Assembly (NCBI RefSeq): GCF_014645355.1 | Contig: NZ_BMLS01000001.1 | Coordinates: 868,001 to 932,000, forward strand | Reading direction: 5' to 3' | DNA: 64,000 bases | Source: Bowmanella pacifica | GTDB taxonomy: Bacteria; Pseudomonadota; Gammaproteobacteria; Enterobacterales; Alteromonadaceae | Shown: positions 25,035-35,900 of the stretch, in pieces | Position numbering within the stretch: position 1 is the first letter of the stretch | Layout of the letters: each line of letters starts with the position of its first letter | Translations under genes and position numbers: made by a program | The notes under the pieces: model-generated | Databases searched by the model: none | What the model was told of the DNA's origin: nothing | Seen by the model: the letters and a program-made list of their open reading frames with translations, nothing else

Positions 25035-27932
25035 ATGGGAATTCAAAACGTTTATTCGCCCGGAATGCGTATAGTGGTGAGGGATGCTGAGTGGGTTGTT
25101 AGAAAGTCAGATCCTACAGCTGATGGAGGTTATCTAATTGAATGTGAAGGTCTCTCTGAGCTTGTCCGAGGGAAGGAAGGGCGGTTCTTAACGGCCATAG
25201 AAAACGACAAAGAATATTCGAATTCCGCAATTGAAATTCTTGATCCAGCATTAACTAAGCTAACCGAAGACAAATCACCTAACTACAAAGACAGCTTACT
25301 CTATATAGAAGCAATGTTACGGCAAAAGGTGCCCACCGACGAGCACATCTATTTTGGTCACAAAGCGGCAATGGATACTTTGCCATTCCAACTTGATCCC
25401 ACGATTACAGCGCTCAAGCAACCTAGACAACGAATATTGATTGCTGATGCAGTTGGTTTAGGTAAAACACTGGAAGCTGGTATTTTGATGTCGGAGTTAA
25501 TTCGACGTGGCAAAGGCAAACGTATTTTAGTGTTGGCTGTAAAGTCTATGTTGACTCAGTTTCAAAAGGAAATGTGGAGCAGATTTTCAATACCACTTAC
25601 ACGCCTTGATTCATCAGGTCTTCAACAGGTTCGGAATCGTATTCCTACAAACCATAATCCGTTTCATTTCTATGATAAGTCGATTATTTCAATTGATACT
25701 TTGAAACAAGATGTTGAGTACAGGCATTATTTAGAGCAAGCCTATTGGGACATTATCGTAATAGATGAAGCACATAATGTAGCTAAGCGGGGCTCTAATT
25801 CACAACGTAGTAGATTAGCATCATTACTCTCGCAGCGTTCCGATACATTGATAATGCTGTCAGCTACACCACATGATGGTAAGCCAGAAAGTTTCGCCAG
25901 CTTAATGAACATGCTTGATGCCACGGCTATTGCTAATGAAAAAGAATACCAACATGAAGATTTCAGCCAAAAGGGCTTGGTAGTTCGTCGTTTTAAAAAG
26001 GATGTCAAAGATCAAATTGCTAAGGACTTTCCTGAGCGAGACATTCAAACGGTAAAAACCCAAGCTAGTCCAGTAGAGGAAGATGTATACAGAGAGCTTA
26101 CGCAGCTTAATTTGAGTGCATTAGATAAAGGTAAAAAAGCCAGTCAACTTCTTCGGGTCACCATTGAGAAAACACTCTTTTCTAGCCCGATTGCATGCTT
26201 ATCTACAGTGCAAAATCGCATTGTCCGACTAGAAACAAAAAATGATCCTGAATTTCAAGATGACTTAAAATCGTTAAAATCCTTTGCTTACGCCTTACAA
26301 AGAGTTACTCCAGAGCATTTTAGCAAATACCAGCGTTTGCTGACGTTAATCAGTGATCCAAAAACAGGATTTGGATGGAAACCGAATAAAAAAGATGACC
26401 GCTTGGTGATCTTTACGGAAAGCATTCCCACATTGAATTTTTTGTATGAAAACTTGCAAAGGGACCTCGGACTCGAGCCTGAACAAATTAGTTTCTTAAA
26501 AGGCCAAGAAATGTCAGATACCGAGTTGATGCAAACCGTTGAAGAATATGGAAAAGAACAATCAAAGCTGAGAATCTTGGTATGTTCTGATGTCGCGTCA
26601 GAAGGGATCAATCTGCATTATCTCAGCCACAAGATGATTCACTTTGATATACCTTGGTCACTGATGGTCTTTCAGCAACGAAATGGCCGTATAGACCGTT
26701 ATGGTCAAACTAAACAACCATTAATTCGCTATTTAGTCACCACCAGTAAGAATGAAAACGTTCGTGGCGACAGCAGAACTAGCGAAGTGTTGATTGAAAA
26801 AGATGAGCAGGCGCAAAAGAACATCGGCGATCCTTCGGAGTTTACTGGTCGTTTTGACCAAGAGTCTGAAGAAGAAGCGGTTGCGGAAGTTATAGCAGAG
26901 AGTTTTACCTCTGGAGAAGATATTCTGGCCGATATATTTGGAGACTTCGACGATCTGGAACAAAAAGAAAGCAGCCCTCTTGATGCATTTTTGCCAGACG
27001 AAGTGCAAGTATCAAAATCAACTTCACAAACCAGAGAGCTGTTTTCTTTATTCAGCTCAGACATTCATTTTGCAGAGCAAAGCCTTGAATTCATCAAACG
27101 TAAAGGGCAAAGAATTGAGTTTCGCAAGTCGGATGCTTCAACATTATCACTTACGGTGAACAATGAGTTGGAAGAACGCCTCAAAAGGCTTCCAGACGAA
27201 ATTTATCCTCAGGGAGATCAATTTATATTGACCAATGACATTGTCCAAATGTCGGAAGAAATTGCTGCTTCGCGGGGCCAGCAACATGCTTGGCCACGTA
27301 AGAATTTTCTATGGCAGCTTCACCCTGTTATGGAATGGTTGAATGATAAAGTGCTCTCTGCTTTTGGACGCCACCATGCTCCACTTGTGCGCGTTCCACA
27401 TAAAATGCCTTCGGGGAGAACCGCATTTGTTTTAAATGCTATTTATCCAAATAGAAAAAGCCATCCGTTGATTAACGACTGGGTCGTCGTACATTTTAAT
27501 GGAAATCAGTTTGATAATTTTGAGTTATTTGAACAGTTTGCAGACTTATTTGGCCTAAAAGACAACAAATTATCTAATCCTGCAACCTCGGATAATACCG
27601 CTGATGCTCAAGCCTTGTTGAGATCGGCAATAGATAAAGCCTCCGAATATTTCCAAGCAATCCGGAACGAAAGCGAAGGCCAGATAAACCTTAAGTTACA
27701 AAAGCAGGTTGATGCATTAGAAGCCTTGAAATTTAAGCGGGTGAAACAACTAGCGCTCAATCTTGACCAAGCCGGTGGAATTCAGCAAATCATTGAAGAC
27801 AAGAAACAACGAGAACAAAGTCGAATCGAGAAGCTATTTGATGACTATATCCAATGGATTGAAGACACAGTAACTACAGAGAAAACACCTTTTATTCAGC
27901 TTGTGGCAGTATTTACAGGGAGTGAGAATTAA
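25035..27932 (+). CDS. SNF2-type helicase, DrmD-like
   Basis: A 965-residue SF2 helicase of the SNF2/RapA-HepA class. It has an N-terminal beta-rich domain (1-100), Walker A DAVGLGKTLEAG near residue 137, DEAH box VIDEAHN near 243, motif III LSATPHDG near 278, and the C-terminal helicase lobe ending with ASEGINLHYLSHK and FQQRNGRIDRYGQ near 545-555. The C-terminal 350 residues are helical, with no HNH or other nuclease motif. DISARM class 1 begins with such a helicase (DrmD) next to a DrmMI methylase, the same order as here. Function would be ATP-driven DNA translocation in phage DNA recognition. It lies 2 bases before the methylase gene. Confidence 0.85.
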   Translation: MGIQNVYSPGMRIVVRDAEWVVRKSDPTADGGYLIECEGLSELVRGKEGRFLTAIENDKEYSNSAIEILDPALTKLTEDKSPNYKDSLLYIEAMLRQKVPTDEHIYFGHKAAMDTLPFQLDPTITALKQPRQRILIADAVGLGKTLEAGILMSELIRRGKGKRILVLAVKSMLTQFQKEMWSRFSIPLTRLDSSGLQQVRNRIPTNHNPFHFYDKSIISIDTLKQDVEYRHYLEQAYWDIIVIDEAHNVAKRGSNSQRSRLASLLSQRSDTLIMLSATPHDGKPESFASLMNMLDATAIANEKEYQHEDFSQKGLVVRRFKKDVKDQIAKDFPERDIQTVKTQASPVEEDVYRELTQLNLSALDKGKKASQLLRVTIEKTLFSSPIACLSTVQNRIVRLETKNDPEFQDDLKSLKSFAYALQRVTPEHFSKYQRLLTLISDPKTGFGWKPNKKDDRLVIFTESIPTLNFLYENLQRDLGLEPEQISFLKGQEMSDTELMQTVEEYGKEQSKLRILVCSDVASEGINLHYLSHKMIHFDIPWSLMVFQQRNGRIDRYGQTKQPLIRYLVTTSKNENVRGDSRTSEVLIEKDEQAQKNIGDPSEFTGRFDQESEEEAVAEVIAESFTSGEDILADIFGDFDDLEQKESSPLDAFLPDEVQVSKSTSQTRELFSLFSSDIHFAEQSLEFIKRKGQRIEFRKSDASTLSLTVNNELEERLKRLPDEIYPQGDQFILTNDIVQMSEEIAASRGQQHAWPRKNFLWQLHPVMEWLNDKVLSAFGRHHAPLVRVPHKMPSGRTAFVLNAIYPNRKSHPLINDWVVVHFNGNQFDNFELFEQFADLFGLKDNKLSNPATSDNTADAQALLRSAIDKASEYFQAIRNESEGQINLKLQKQVDALEALKFKRVKQLALNLDQAGGIQQIIEDKKQREQSRIEKLFDDYIQWIEDTVTTEKTPFIQLVAVFTGSEN

Positions 27933-27934
27933 GC

Positions 27935-30900
27935 ATGGCGAGTCTTGTAGGCATTTATAACGAAAACGACTTTTACTCCCATCACTACCTCACTTCGGTA
28001 TTTGAGTCTGATATTCGTGGCGTAATGGAAGATTGGACCAATCAAGAAGCTGTGGCGCGTGAATACGAGAAAAAAGAACGAGCACTGGGAAGAGAGCCTG
28101 AACGTGGATTTCGCTCTCCTTATTCTGAACTCGCTTCTTATGCGGGACGTTACTTCAAGCAACTGAATGAACATGCTCGCGAAAAAGATATTGCCGCACG
28201 GTTGCAACAACAGAGACGACGCTGGGTAGATATCCTAACGCCTCTTGGTTATGCGCTGAAAAGTGATTTTGTTGAGTTGACATCGGGTTTGCATTTGCCG
28301 ATTTTAGCAAACTATAAACAAAACGAGCAGCCTTTTTTATGGATCGTTGAGGCTCATGATAAATTTGATGAAGATAGCCAAGACCCATTGGCTCTATCCA
28401 TCCTTCAGCAACAATTGGATAAATCGGTCATTCAGGAGCCAGAGTTTCTGAAAAAACATAGCCAGTTGCTAAAAATGAGCTGGCAGGAAGTTATTTCAAA
28501 ACACATTCTGACTGATGAAAATCCGCCTCGCTGGATTTTGCTGTTAGGTAATCGCCAAGCACTGCTGATTGATAGAACCAAGTGGGCGCAAAATCGACTG
28601 CTCCGTTTTGATTTTGAAGAAATCTTAGGCCGAAAAGAAACAGACACATTAAAAGCTTGCGCAGCGTTATTACATAAATCGTCAGTAATGCCTGAGACCG
28701 GACAGCCATTACTCGATAATCTGGATGAGAACAGCCATAAACATGCATTTGCAGTGTCAGAAGACCTGAAATATGCCTTACGTGAATCTATTGAATTACT
28801 TGGCAACGAAGCAACTAAATACCTAATAGCACAAGGAAAAGCGAGCTTTACCGGTAATAGCGCAATTAAACCTGAAGAGCTAAGCCGAGAATGTTTGCGT
28901 TATATGTATCGATTACTTTTCTTGTTCTACATTGAAGCGCGCCCAGAGCTCGAATACGCCCCATTGAATTCGATGACATACTTAAAAGGCTACAGCCTTG
29001 AAACGCTGAGAGATCTAGAGCTCGTGCCACTTTACAGTGAGGCGGATAAGCAAGGCCGTTACATTCACGACAGCTTAAACTTGTTGTTTAAACTTATTCA
29101 TAAAGGCTACAAATCAAAGGCTGATTTAACTACAGAAAAGCTGGATGTATTTAGCGTGACTCAGTTAGATAGCCACCTGTTCGACCCTAAACGTACACCG
29201 ACACTCAACAAAGTGGTGTTCACAAACCAAACCATGCAGCAGGTATTAAACCTGATGTCCTTAAGTAAGGAAAAATCGGGTAAAAAACGTCGTGGTCGTA
29301 TTTCATATTCTCAGCTTGGCATTAACCAATTAGGCGCCGTTTATGAGGCATTGCTTTCCTACAGAGGTTTTTTCGCGCATGAAACCTTATACGAGGTTAA
29401 GAAAAAGGGAGATGCCTACAGCGAACTTGAAACGGGGTATTTCGTAACAGAACAACAGTTCAATGAATATGATGAAGACGAAAAAGTCACTCATATCGTG
29501 AACGAAGGAGGAGAAAAGAAAACCCGTTATAAAAAGTTTGAAAAAGGTAGCTTTATTTACCGAATGGCGGGGCGGGACCGTGAAAAATCGGCTTCATATT
29601 ACACTCCGGAGGTTTTGACAAAATCACTGGTCAAATACGCCCTCAAAGAACTGTTTAAAGAAAAAATTGAGCCACTCAAAACCGCCAAAGAAAAAGCTGA
29701 CGTCATCATCAGATTAACCGTATGTGAGCCTGCCATGGGCAGTGCAGCGTTCTTAAACGAGGCAATTAATCAGCTCTCGGAGCACTATCTTTACTTTAAA
29801 CAGCAAGCTGAAAATAAACGCATTCCTCAAGATGAGTACACCCGCGAATTACAACGGGTGAAAATGTATATTGCTGACAATAACGTATTTGGTGTGGATT
29901 TAAACCCGGTCGCCGTGGAGCTGGCAGAAGTTTCTTTATGGTTGAATGCGATTAGTTCAGAAGCTTTTGTGCCTTGGTTTGGTTACCAGTTATTTAATGG
30001 TAACTCGTTAATTGGTGCTCGTAGACAAGTTTTTCCCTCGCACCAACTCACCTATAAAACGCAAAAGCAGCCTAGTTGGTTAAACCAAGCGCCAATCCGT
30101 ATTGAGCCCGGTAAACAACGAGAAGACCACCAAGTGTATCACTTTCTTTTGGGTGACAATGGCATGGCCAATTACACCGATAAAGTGGTTAAAGATTTAA
30201 AGCCGAATGAAATTAAGGCTATTAACGAGTGGCGAAAAGAATTCAACAAACCATGGAGTGATGAGGACAAATCAACACTTCAACGCATTAGTAAAAAAAT
30301 TGATGATCTTTCGGCAGAACATACTAAAAGCCGAGCATTTCAGCGTAAATTAACCACAGACGATTTACCGCTGTGGCCAAATAAAGCTGACGCTATGTCC
30401 ATCACCAATATGGCAACCAAAGATAAAATGCTAGAAAAAGCCATGACTGATGGCGCAAGCAGCTATCAGCGCTTAAAAATGGTGATGGATTATTGGTGTG
30501 CGTTATGGTTTTGGCCAATTGACCAAGCGGAAGAATTGCCAGAGCGTTGGGAATATTTGTCTGATATCGAAACATTATTAGATGGTTATATTCAGACAAC
30601 TCCCTCAGACCAAGTTGACATTGTTGAGGATGAGGCTGTTGAAGTAGGCTTTATGCAAGATTTATTTGCCGAGCCCAAAGTGGCAGAGCGTCCCGCTGAT
30701 TACCAGTCTTTAATCACAGCTAAAGGCACGCTTAATAAAAAAGTAATTTTTGATGTGATGCCGAGAGTGAAAATCGCTGATACCTTGGCCGAAAGATACA
30801 AATATTTCCACTGGGAATTAGAGTTTACCGATATTTTTGAAACGAACTCAGGCTTCGATTTAATTTTGGGTAATCCGCCATGGCTTAAGATTGAATGGCA

Positions 30901-32962
30901 GGAAAGCGGTGTAATGGGAGACTTTGAACCAAAGTTTATATTGAACAAGCTTTCTGCATCAAGCCTCAATACAATTCGAAAACAAACATTCGAGCAGTTT
31001 CCTAAGCTTGAAAGCGCTTATCTTACCGAATTCTCCGAATCAGAAGGTACACAAAACTTCCTTAACGCTGAAGCGAATTATCCTGAATTAAAAGGGCAAC
31101 AAACGAATCTATATAAGTGTTTTTTACCTCAAGCTTGGAAAGTTAACTCTACCAATGGTGTAGCGGGGTTTCTTCATCCCGAGGGTATTTACGACGATCC
31201 TAAGGGGGGAGACTTCCGAAAGTTGGTCTATCCGAGATTGAAAAGCCACTTTCAATTTTCTAATGCCTTAATGCTATTCTCAGAAGTACACGATCAGCTT
31301 CGATATAGTATAAACATATATGGTAGTCCAACTAATAAAGTTCACTTTCAAAATATCAATAACTTAGTTTCCGCATCTACAATATCAGCTTCTTTTGAAC
31401 ACAATGGTGGCGGGACAATTCCCGGAGTTAAACGAGAAGACGGCAAGTGGGACTTAGCTGGACATTCAGAGCGGATTATAGAAGTGACAGACGAAAAGCT
31501 GGCTCTTTTTGCAAAGTTGTATGACACTGCGGGAACTTCAGTACTGGCCGCACGATTACCTTCATTGCACTCTCAACAACTTATCCCAGTGCTTCAAAAA
31601 TTTGCTGTACAGTCAAGACGGTTAAGTGATTTGTGTGGAGAATATATTTCGCTAGAAATGTGGCATGAGACTAATGCTCAGAAAGATGAGACGATTAAAA
31701 GAAAAACGCAATTCCCAAAAAAAACAAATCATTGGATATTATCTGGGCCTCATTTTTTTGTTGGGAACCCATTCTATAGTACCCCCAGAAGAGTTTGTTC
31801 TCATAATCAAGCTTATGACAAAATTGATCTGTCCAATATTCCGGATGACTACTTACCTCGCACTAATTACATCCCGGCTTGTAATGATGTTGAGTACCTG
31901 AAACGAATGCCTCGTGTACCTTGGTTGGATGAGGCTGATATAAAAAAATGGCAAGATAATGGAGCTGACCCGCTAGAGTATCCTACACAGCGGCCTGTGA
32001 CGGATTATTACAGATTCGTAAATCGGGAAATGATTGGGCCATCTTCAGAACGAACCATGATTTCGACTATTGTTCCTAAGAATGTAGCGCATATAAACAC
32101 ATGTTTGAGCACTACCTTCAAAAAAACGGAAGATTTGCTTGATTATTTTGGGATGTGCCTTTCAATTCCAGTCGATTACCGAGTCAAAAGTACCGGTATG
32201 GGACATGCCAACACGACATTAATTAATCAACTACCAGTGCTTGATGATGAAAAGTTTCGTGGACATATTCACATTCGAGCGCTTTTACTTGTTTGTTTAT
32301 CTTCATCATTCGCAGAATTATGGGAGACATGCTTCTTAGAGAAATTTCAAAGAATGGTGTGGGCGAAAAAGGATAGTCGGTTACCAGATAAAATTTTTCA
32401 TAAACTTAATCGTGAATGGACTCGAGAGTGTTCCTTACGCACCTATTTCGCGCGGCGCCAAGCACTAGTTGAAATCGATGTTTTAGCCGCAATGGCGATT
32501 GGGCTTACATTAAAAGAGCTCACCATTATTTATCGTGTTCAATTTCCGGTAATGCGGCAATACGAAGCTGATACTTGGTATGACCAATACGGACGGATTG
32601 TCTTTACCTCAAGTAAAGGATTGAGCGGAGTCGGACTTGACCGTAAATATAACAAGAAAAACGATTTCAATATCAGTGTGATATACGGGATTTTTGTTGA
32701 AGGTAGTGAGCAAATCTCAAAGTTAAAAGCGGGCACTGAAGACAATCCATGGAATGAAGAAAACGGTCAAATAGGTTGGGAAGACATCAAAGATCTCAAA
32801 TCCGGCATAGTCACTAAAACCTATATGGATGACACCGTCCCTGATGGCCCAGTCGAGCGTACCATAGAATATCACGCACCATTTGACCGCTGCGACCGTG
32901 AAGAAGATTACAAAACCGTATGGGCAGAATTCGAGCGCCGGTTTAGCGAGAATAAGGAGTAG
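27935..32962 (+). CDS. Giant Eco57I/DrmMI-like N6-adenine DNA methyltransferase
   Basis: A 1675-residue methyltransferase. The SAM-binding motif I is CEPAMGSAAFLNEA near residue 597, followed by FGVDLNPVAVELAEVSLWLN near 655. The catalytic motif IV is ILGNPPWLKIEW near 980. The N-terminal 550 residues contain a DUF7149/Eco57I-like region; about 300 residues lie between the SAM and catalytic motifs. The C-terminal 600 residues probably hold target recognition. I see no nuclease motif, so it is more a self-marking enzyme than a type IIG restriction enzyme. DrmMI of DISARM and PglX of BREX are the nearest named families. It lies 2 bases after the SNF2 gene and 8 bases before the next. Confidence 0.85.
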   Translation: MASLVGIYNENDFYSHHYLTSVFESDIRGVMEDWTNQEAVAREYEKKERALGREPERGFRSPYSELASYAGRYFKQLNEHAREKDIAARLQQQRRRWVDILTPLGYALKSDFVELTSGLHLPILANYKQNEQPFLWIVEAHDKFDEDSQDPLALSILQQQLDKSVIQEPEFLKKHSQLLKMSWQEVISKHILTDENPPRWILLLGNRQALLIDRTKWAQNRLLRFDFEEILGRKETDTLKACAALLHKSSVMPETGQPLLDNLDENSHKHAFAVSEDLKYALRESIELLGNEATKYLIAQGKASFTGNSAIKPEELSRECLRYMYRLLFLFYIEARPELEYAPLNSMTYLKGYSLETLRDLELVPLYSEADKQGRYIHDSLNLLFKLIHKGYKSKADLTTEKLDVFSVTQLDSHLFDPKRTPTLNKVVFTNQTMQQVLNLMSLSKEKSGKKRRGRISYSQLGINQLGAVYEALLSYRGFFAHETLYEVKKKGDAYSELETGYFVTEQQFNEYDEDEKVTHIVNEGGEKKTRYKKFEKGSFIYRMAGRDREKSASYYTPEVLTKSLVKYALKELFKEKIEPLKTAKEKADVIIRLTVCEPAMGSAAFLNEAINQLSEHYLYFKQQAENKRIPQDEYTRELQRVKMYIADNNVFGVDLNPVAVELAEVSLWLNAISSEAFVPWFGYQLFNGNSLIGARRQVFPSHQLTYKTQKQPSWLNQAPIRIEPGKQREDHQVYHFLLGDNGMANYTDKVVKDLKPNEIKAINEWRKEFNKPWSDEDKSTLQRISKKIDDLSAEHTKSRAFQRKLTTDDLPLWPNKADAMSITNMATKDKMLEKAMTDGASSYQRLKMVMDYWCALWFWPIDQAEELPERWEYLSDIETLLDGYIQTTPSDQVDIVEDEAVEVGFMQDLFAEPKVAERPADYQSLITAKGTLNKKVIFDVMPRVKIADTLAERYKYFHWELEFTDIFETNSGFDLILGNPPWLKIEWQESGVMGDFEPKFILNKLSASSLNTIRKQTFEQFPKLESAYLTEFSESEGTQNFLNAEANYPELKGQQTNLYKCFLPQAWKVNSTNGVAGFLHPEGIYDDPKGGDFRKLVYPRLKSHFQFSNALMLFSEVHDQLRYSINIYGSPTNKVHFQNINNLVSASTISASFEHNGGGTIPGVKREDGKWDLAGHSERIIEVTDEKLALFAKLYDTAGTSVLAARLPSLHSQQLIPVLQKFAVQSRRLSDLCGEYISLEMWHETNAQKDETIKRKTQFPKKTNHWILSGPHFFVGNPFYSTPRRVCSHNQAYDKIDLSNIPDDYLPRTNYIPACNDVEYLKRMPRVPWLDEADIKKWQDNGADPLEYPTQRPVTDYYRFVNREMIGPSSERTMISTIVPKNVAHINTCLSTTFKKTEDLLDYFGMCLSIPVDYRVKSTGMGHANTTLINQLPVLDDEKFRGHIHIRALLLVCLSSSFAELWETCFLEKFQRMVWAKKDSRLPDKIFHKLNREWTRECSLRTYFARRQALVEIDVLAAMAIGLTLKELTIIYRVQFPVMRQYEADTWYDQYGRIVFTSSKGLSGVGLDRKYNKKNDFNISVIYGIFVEGSEQISKLKAGTEDNPWNEENGQIGWEDIKDLKSGIVTKTYMDDTVPDGPVERTIEYHAPFDRCDREEDYKTVWAEFERRFSENKE

Positions 32963-32970
32963 TTGTACTG

Positions 32971-35900
32971 ATGGATCAGAGAGTTTTCTCGGCAAAAAGC
33001 CAAATTGAACAGTTTAAAAAAGATAAATATCACTTTGACCCGGAAACTGGGCGATGCCTGTTGCCGGAGGATGCAAAGTCTGATTACGACAATGCATTAA
33101 AGATACTGTCTGAACAGCTATATACCAAAGATATCCATTTCATTTTTGAGCTGATTCAAAATGCGGAAGATAACCACTATCCACAAAATTCAACACCTAC
33201 ATTGAGTTTTGAGTTACTAGCCCACGACCCGACAAACACTGCTGATTGCAAAGGGTGTTTAGTAGTGCGTAATAATGAATTGGGTTTTGAGTTGAGCAAC
33301 ATCAGGGCCATTTCGTCTATTGGTAAATCGACAAAAGCTAATCAGAAAGACGCAGGCTATATTGGTGAAAAAGGGATAGGCTTCAAATCGGTTTTTGTTG
33401 TATCGCCAGCGCCACATATCATTTCAAACGGATTTCAAATTAAGTTTCTAAAAGACGACCCAAAAACTGGGTTGGGGTATATTGTACCGTATTGGTTAGA
33501 TAGCAATTTTAGTGAGTATTCAAAAGAGACAGGCACTACCTTATTGCTCCCCTTACAAGATCGTCAGGGGAATCAAGACAGCATGTTTGAAAAAGTGCAG
33601 AACGAGTTGGGTAAGCTGTCAGCTGAATTAGTCTTGTTTCTTCGCAAGCTTAAAAAAGTGTCTATCAAAACACCAAACTACTTCGCAGATTACCAATTAA
33701 ATAAAGATGGTGATTATGTTGAACTAAAGGTTAAATCTTCATCGGGGGAAAGCCACTCCAAGTATCTACTGAAATCACAAAGAGTTGCAGTTCCAGAAGC
33801 TTCAAAAAGTAACCTTAGGGAAAATGTTACCAAGCGAGACATTTCGCTGGCATTCCCGGTCGATTTTGAGTTGGAGGAAAGTCCGCTTTATTGTTATCTA
33901 CCCACGGAATCTGACACTGGTTTACCATTTTTAGTCAACGCTGACTTTATTCTTAATGCTAGTCGCGAAGCGATTCGGCAGGATTTAGCATGGAATAGCT
34001 GGATGCGAGAAGAAGTCGCGACTTTCGCTGCATCAACCTTAGGAGACATTTTATCTACTAAAGGTGAGCTTTCGCGTTGGATTTGGGTGCCTGAACAGAG
34101 CAGTAGTGCCCAACATCAATATTACTGGCGAATAGTGGCTGAAAAGGTAATAAATGAGCTTACTCGAACTGCTTGTATTCCAACATTGTCGGGTAGATAC
34201 CTTCTTCCGTCGGAAGTCTTATTACTAGGGCAATCCTTTAAGTTTTTAAAAGACTGGCCAATGACAATTCTCGAGCGGTTATCAAAGCATCTTGCTTATG
34301 ATGAATACGGGAATATATCAAAAATAAGCCAAAAGATTGGCTTGCAAAGGTTTGAGAAGCAACATTTTCTTGAGCTTATTCAAGCTCTGCAAACAGACGA
34401 CGTACTTACAGATGAACAACTTATTGGTGCTTTGGTCGAGATTACTAGTGTTACTACAGGTGGCTATTCCCGTGGATATACACAATATAAATACCGCGAT
34501 AATACCGAGGCTTTGAGAACTTGCCTGATATTTAAGTGCGATTCAGGTTTGCAATGCGCTAAATACAAAAATCTTTACCTTCCAAGCTCTGAAAGCCATG
34601 AAGTACCTATTTTATTTAATGCTAAAGGAGAATCGACCAAACCCAATTATATTGATCGAGGTTTTTATTCACTGATCCCTGAGCCCGTGAAAACGGGGAT
34701 TCGTAACTTATTCGATGTGGATGAAGTGCATGCAATTAGTTATCTTGAACAATCTGTTTATGCCTTTTTAGCGGAAAATAAAACAGCCTGTTTGCCTGAG
34801 TCGTTGGAGGCAGTAAGTAAGTATCTGATTAGCAATATTGAGGATTTACCCGAAGAAACGGTTGAGCAGCTAAGTGAGGTATTGCCCTTTAAAAGTACAT
34901 CAGGAAAATGGATTTTTCCAAAAAATCATACTCGGTATGTGGCACCTAGTTCATTATTTGATGCTCCCAATTGGAAACTAATTTATCAATCCAAAGACGA
35001 GTTCCAGCATATCGTTGAATTACATGAAGATTACTTGAACTGGGAAGATGAAGACCTTGCTCAGATATTTTTAGAGTCATTCCAAATTGATGAATTTGTC
35101 CGTCCTTTTGAAATACCAGTCCAAGGTGGCTCAGAAGTGTCTGCGAGACCTAAAATTTTCATAAATGGAGATTACTGGAAAACCGAGAGCAATCGACTAG
35201 CCGCTTATAAATGGCTATACAGGGTTTATGAAAACGATGAGAAAGTCGTATCAGAATACAGTAATGAAGCAGAACTTGGATATTTTTTACTAAACCATCG
35301 TTGGCTTTTAAGTACCAATGACGGTTTCGTCAAACCATCACCATTACTGCATTGCTTTTCTGAGTCAGAGCGAAGCATTTTTGGTAATTCATTAAACTAC
35401 TTAAAAGACAGTTTCACTAAGGTATTTGCTAAAAAACTCGGCCTTGTCACTGAACCCACACCAAAAGGCTTTATGGATCAAATTAAAGCCAGCAAAGAGA
35501 CGGGTCACTTTGATAAAACGTTTTTAATCTCAGCATATGAATCATTATCAAACTGGAAAGACCCGGGTGAAGCAGAGCGTATTAAACGCAGGTTGACTCA
35601 AGAGCAACTTATTTATTTACCCGAGCCTAAAAATGAATGGATTTCGCCACAACAAGCTACTTGGGAGGATAAATCTGATTTAGGGATCAGTTTTGTTGGG
35701 TTGTCCGGTTATATTCCTGAAAGGTTAAGGTACTACTTTGTTGATGTTCTAGGCGTTAAGGGATATCACGGCCTAGCATCCTATTTGGCGGCATACGAAG
35801 AAGTTAGTGCGTTAAACGAAAAGCTATCAAATAAAAATTTACTGCGACTTAATACTATCATCAGACAACTAATGCATATGATGCGAAGTATTGATTTTAG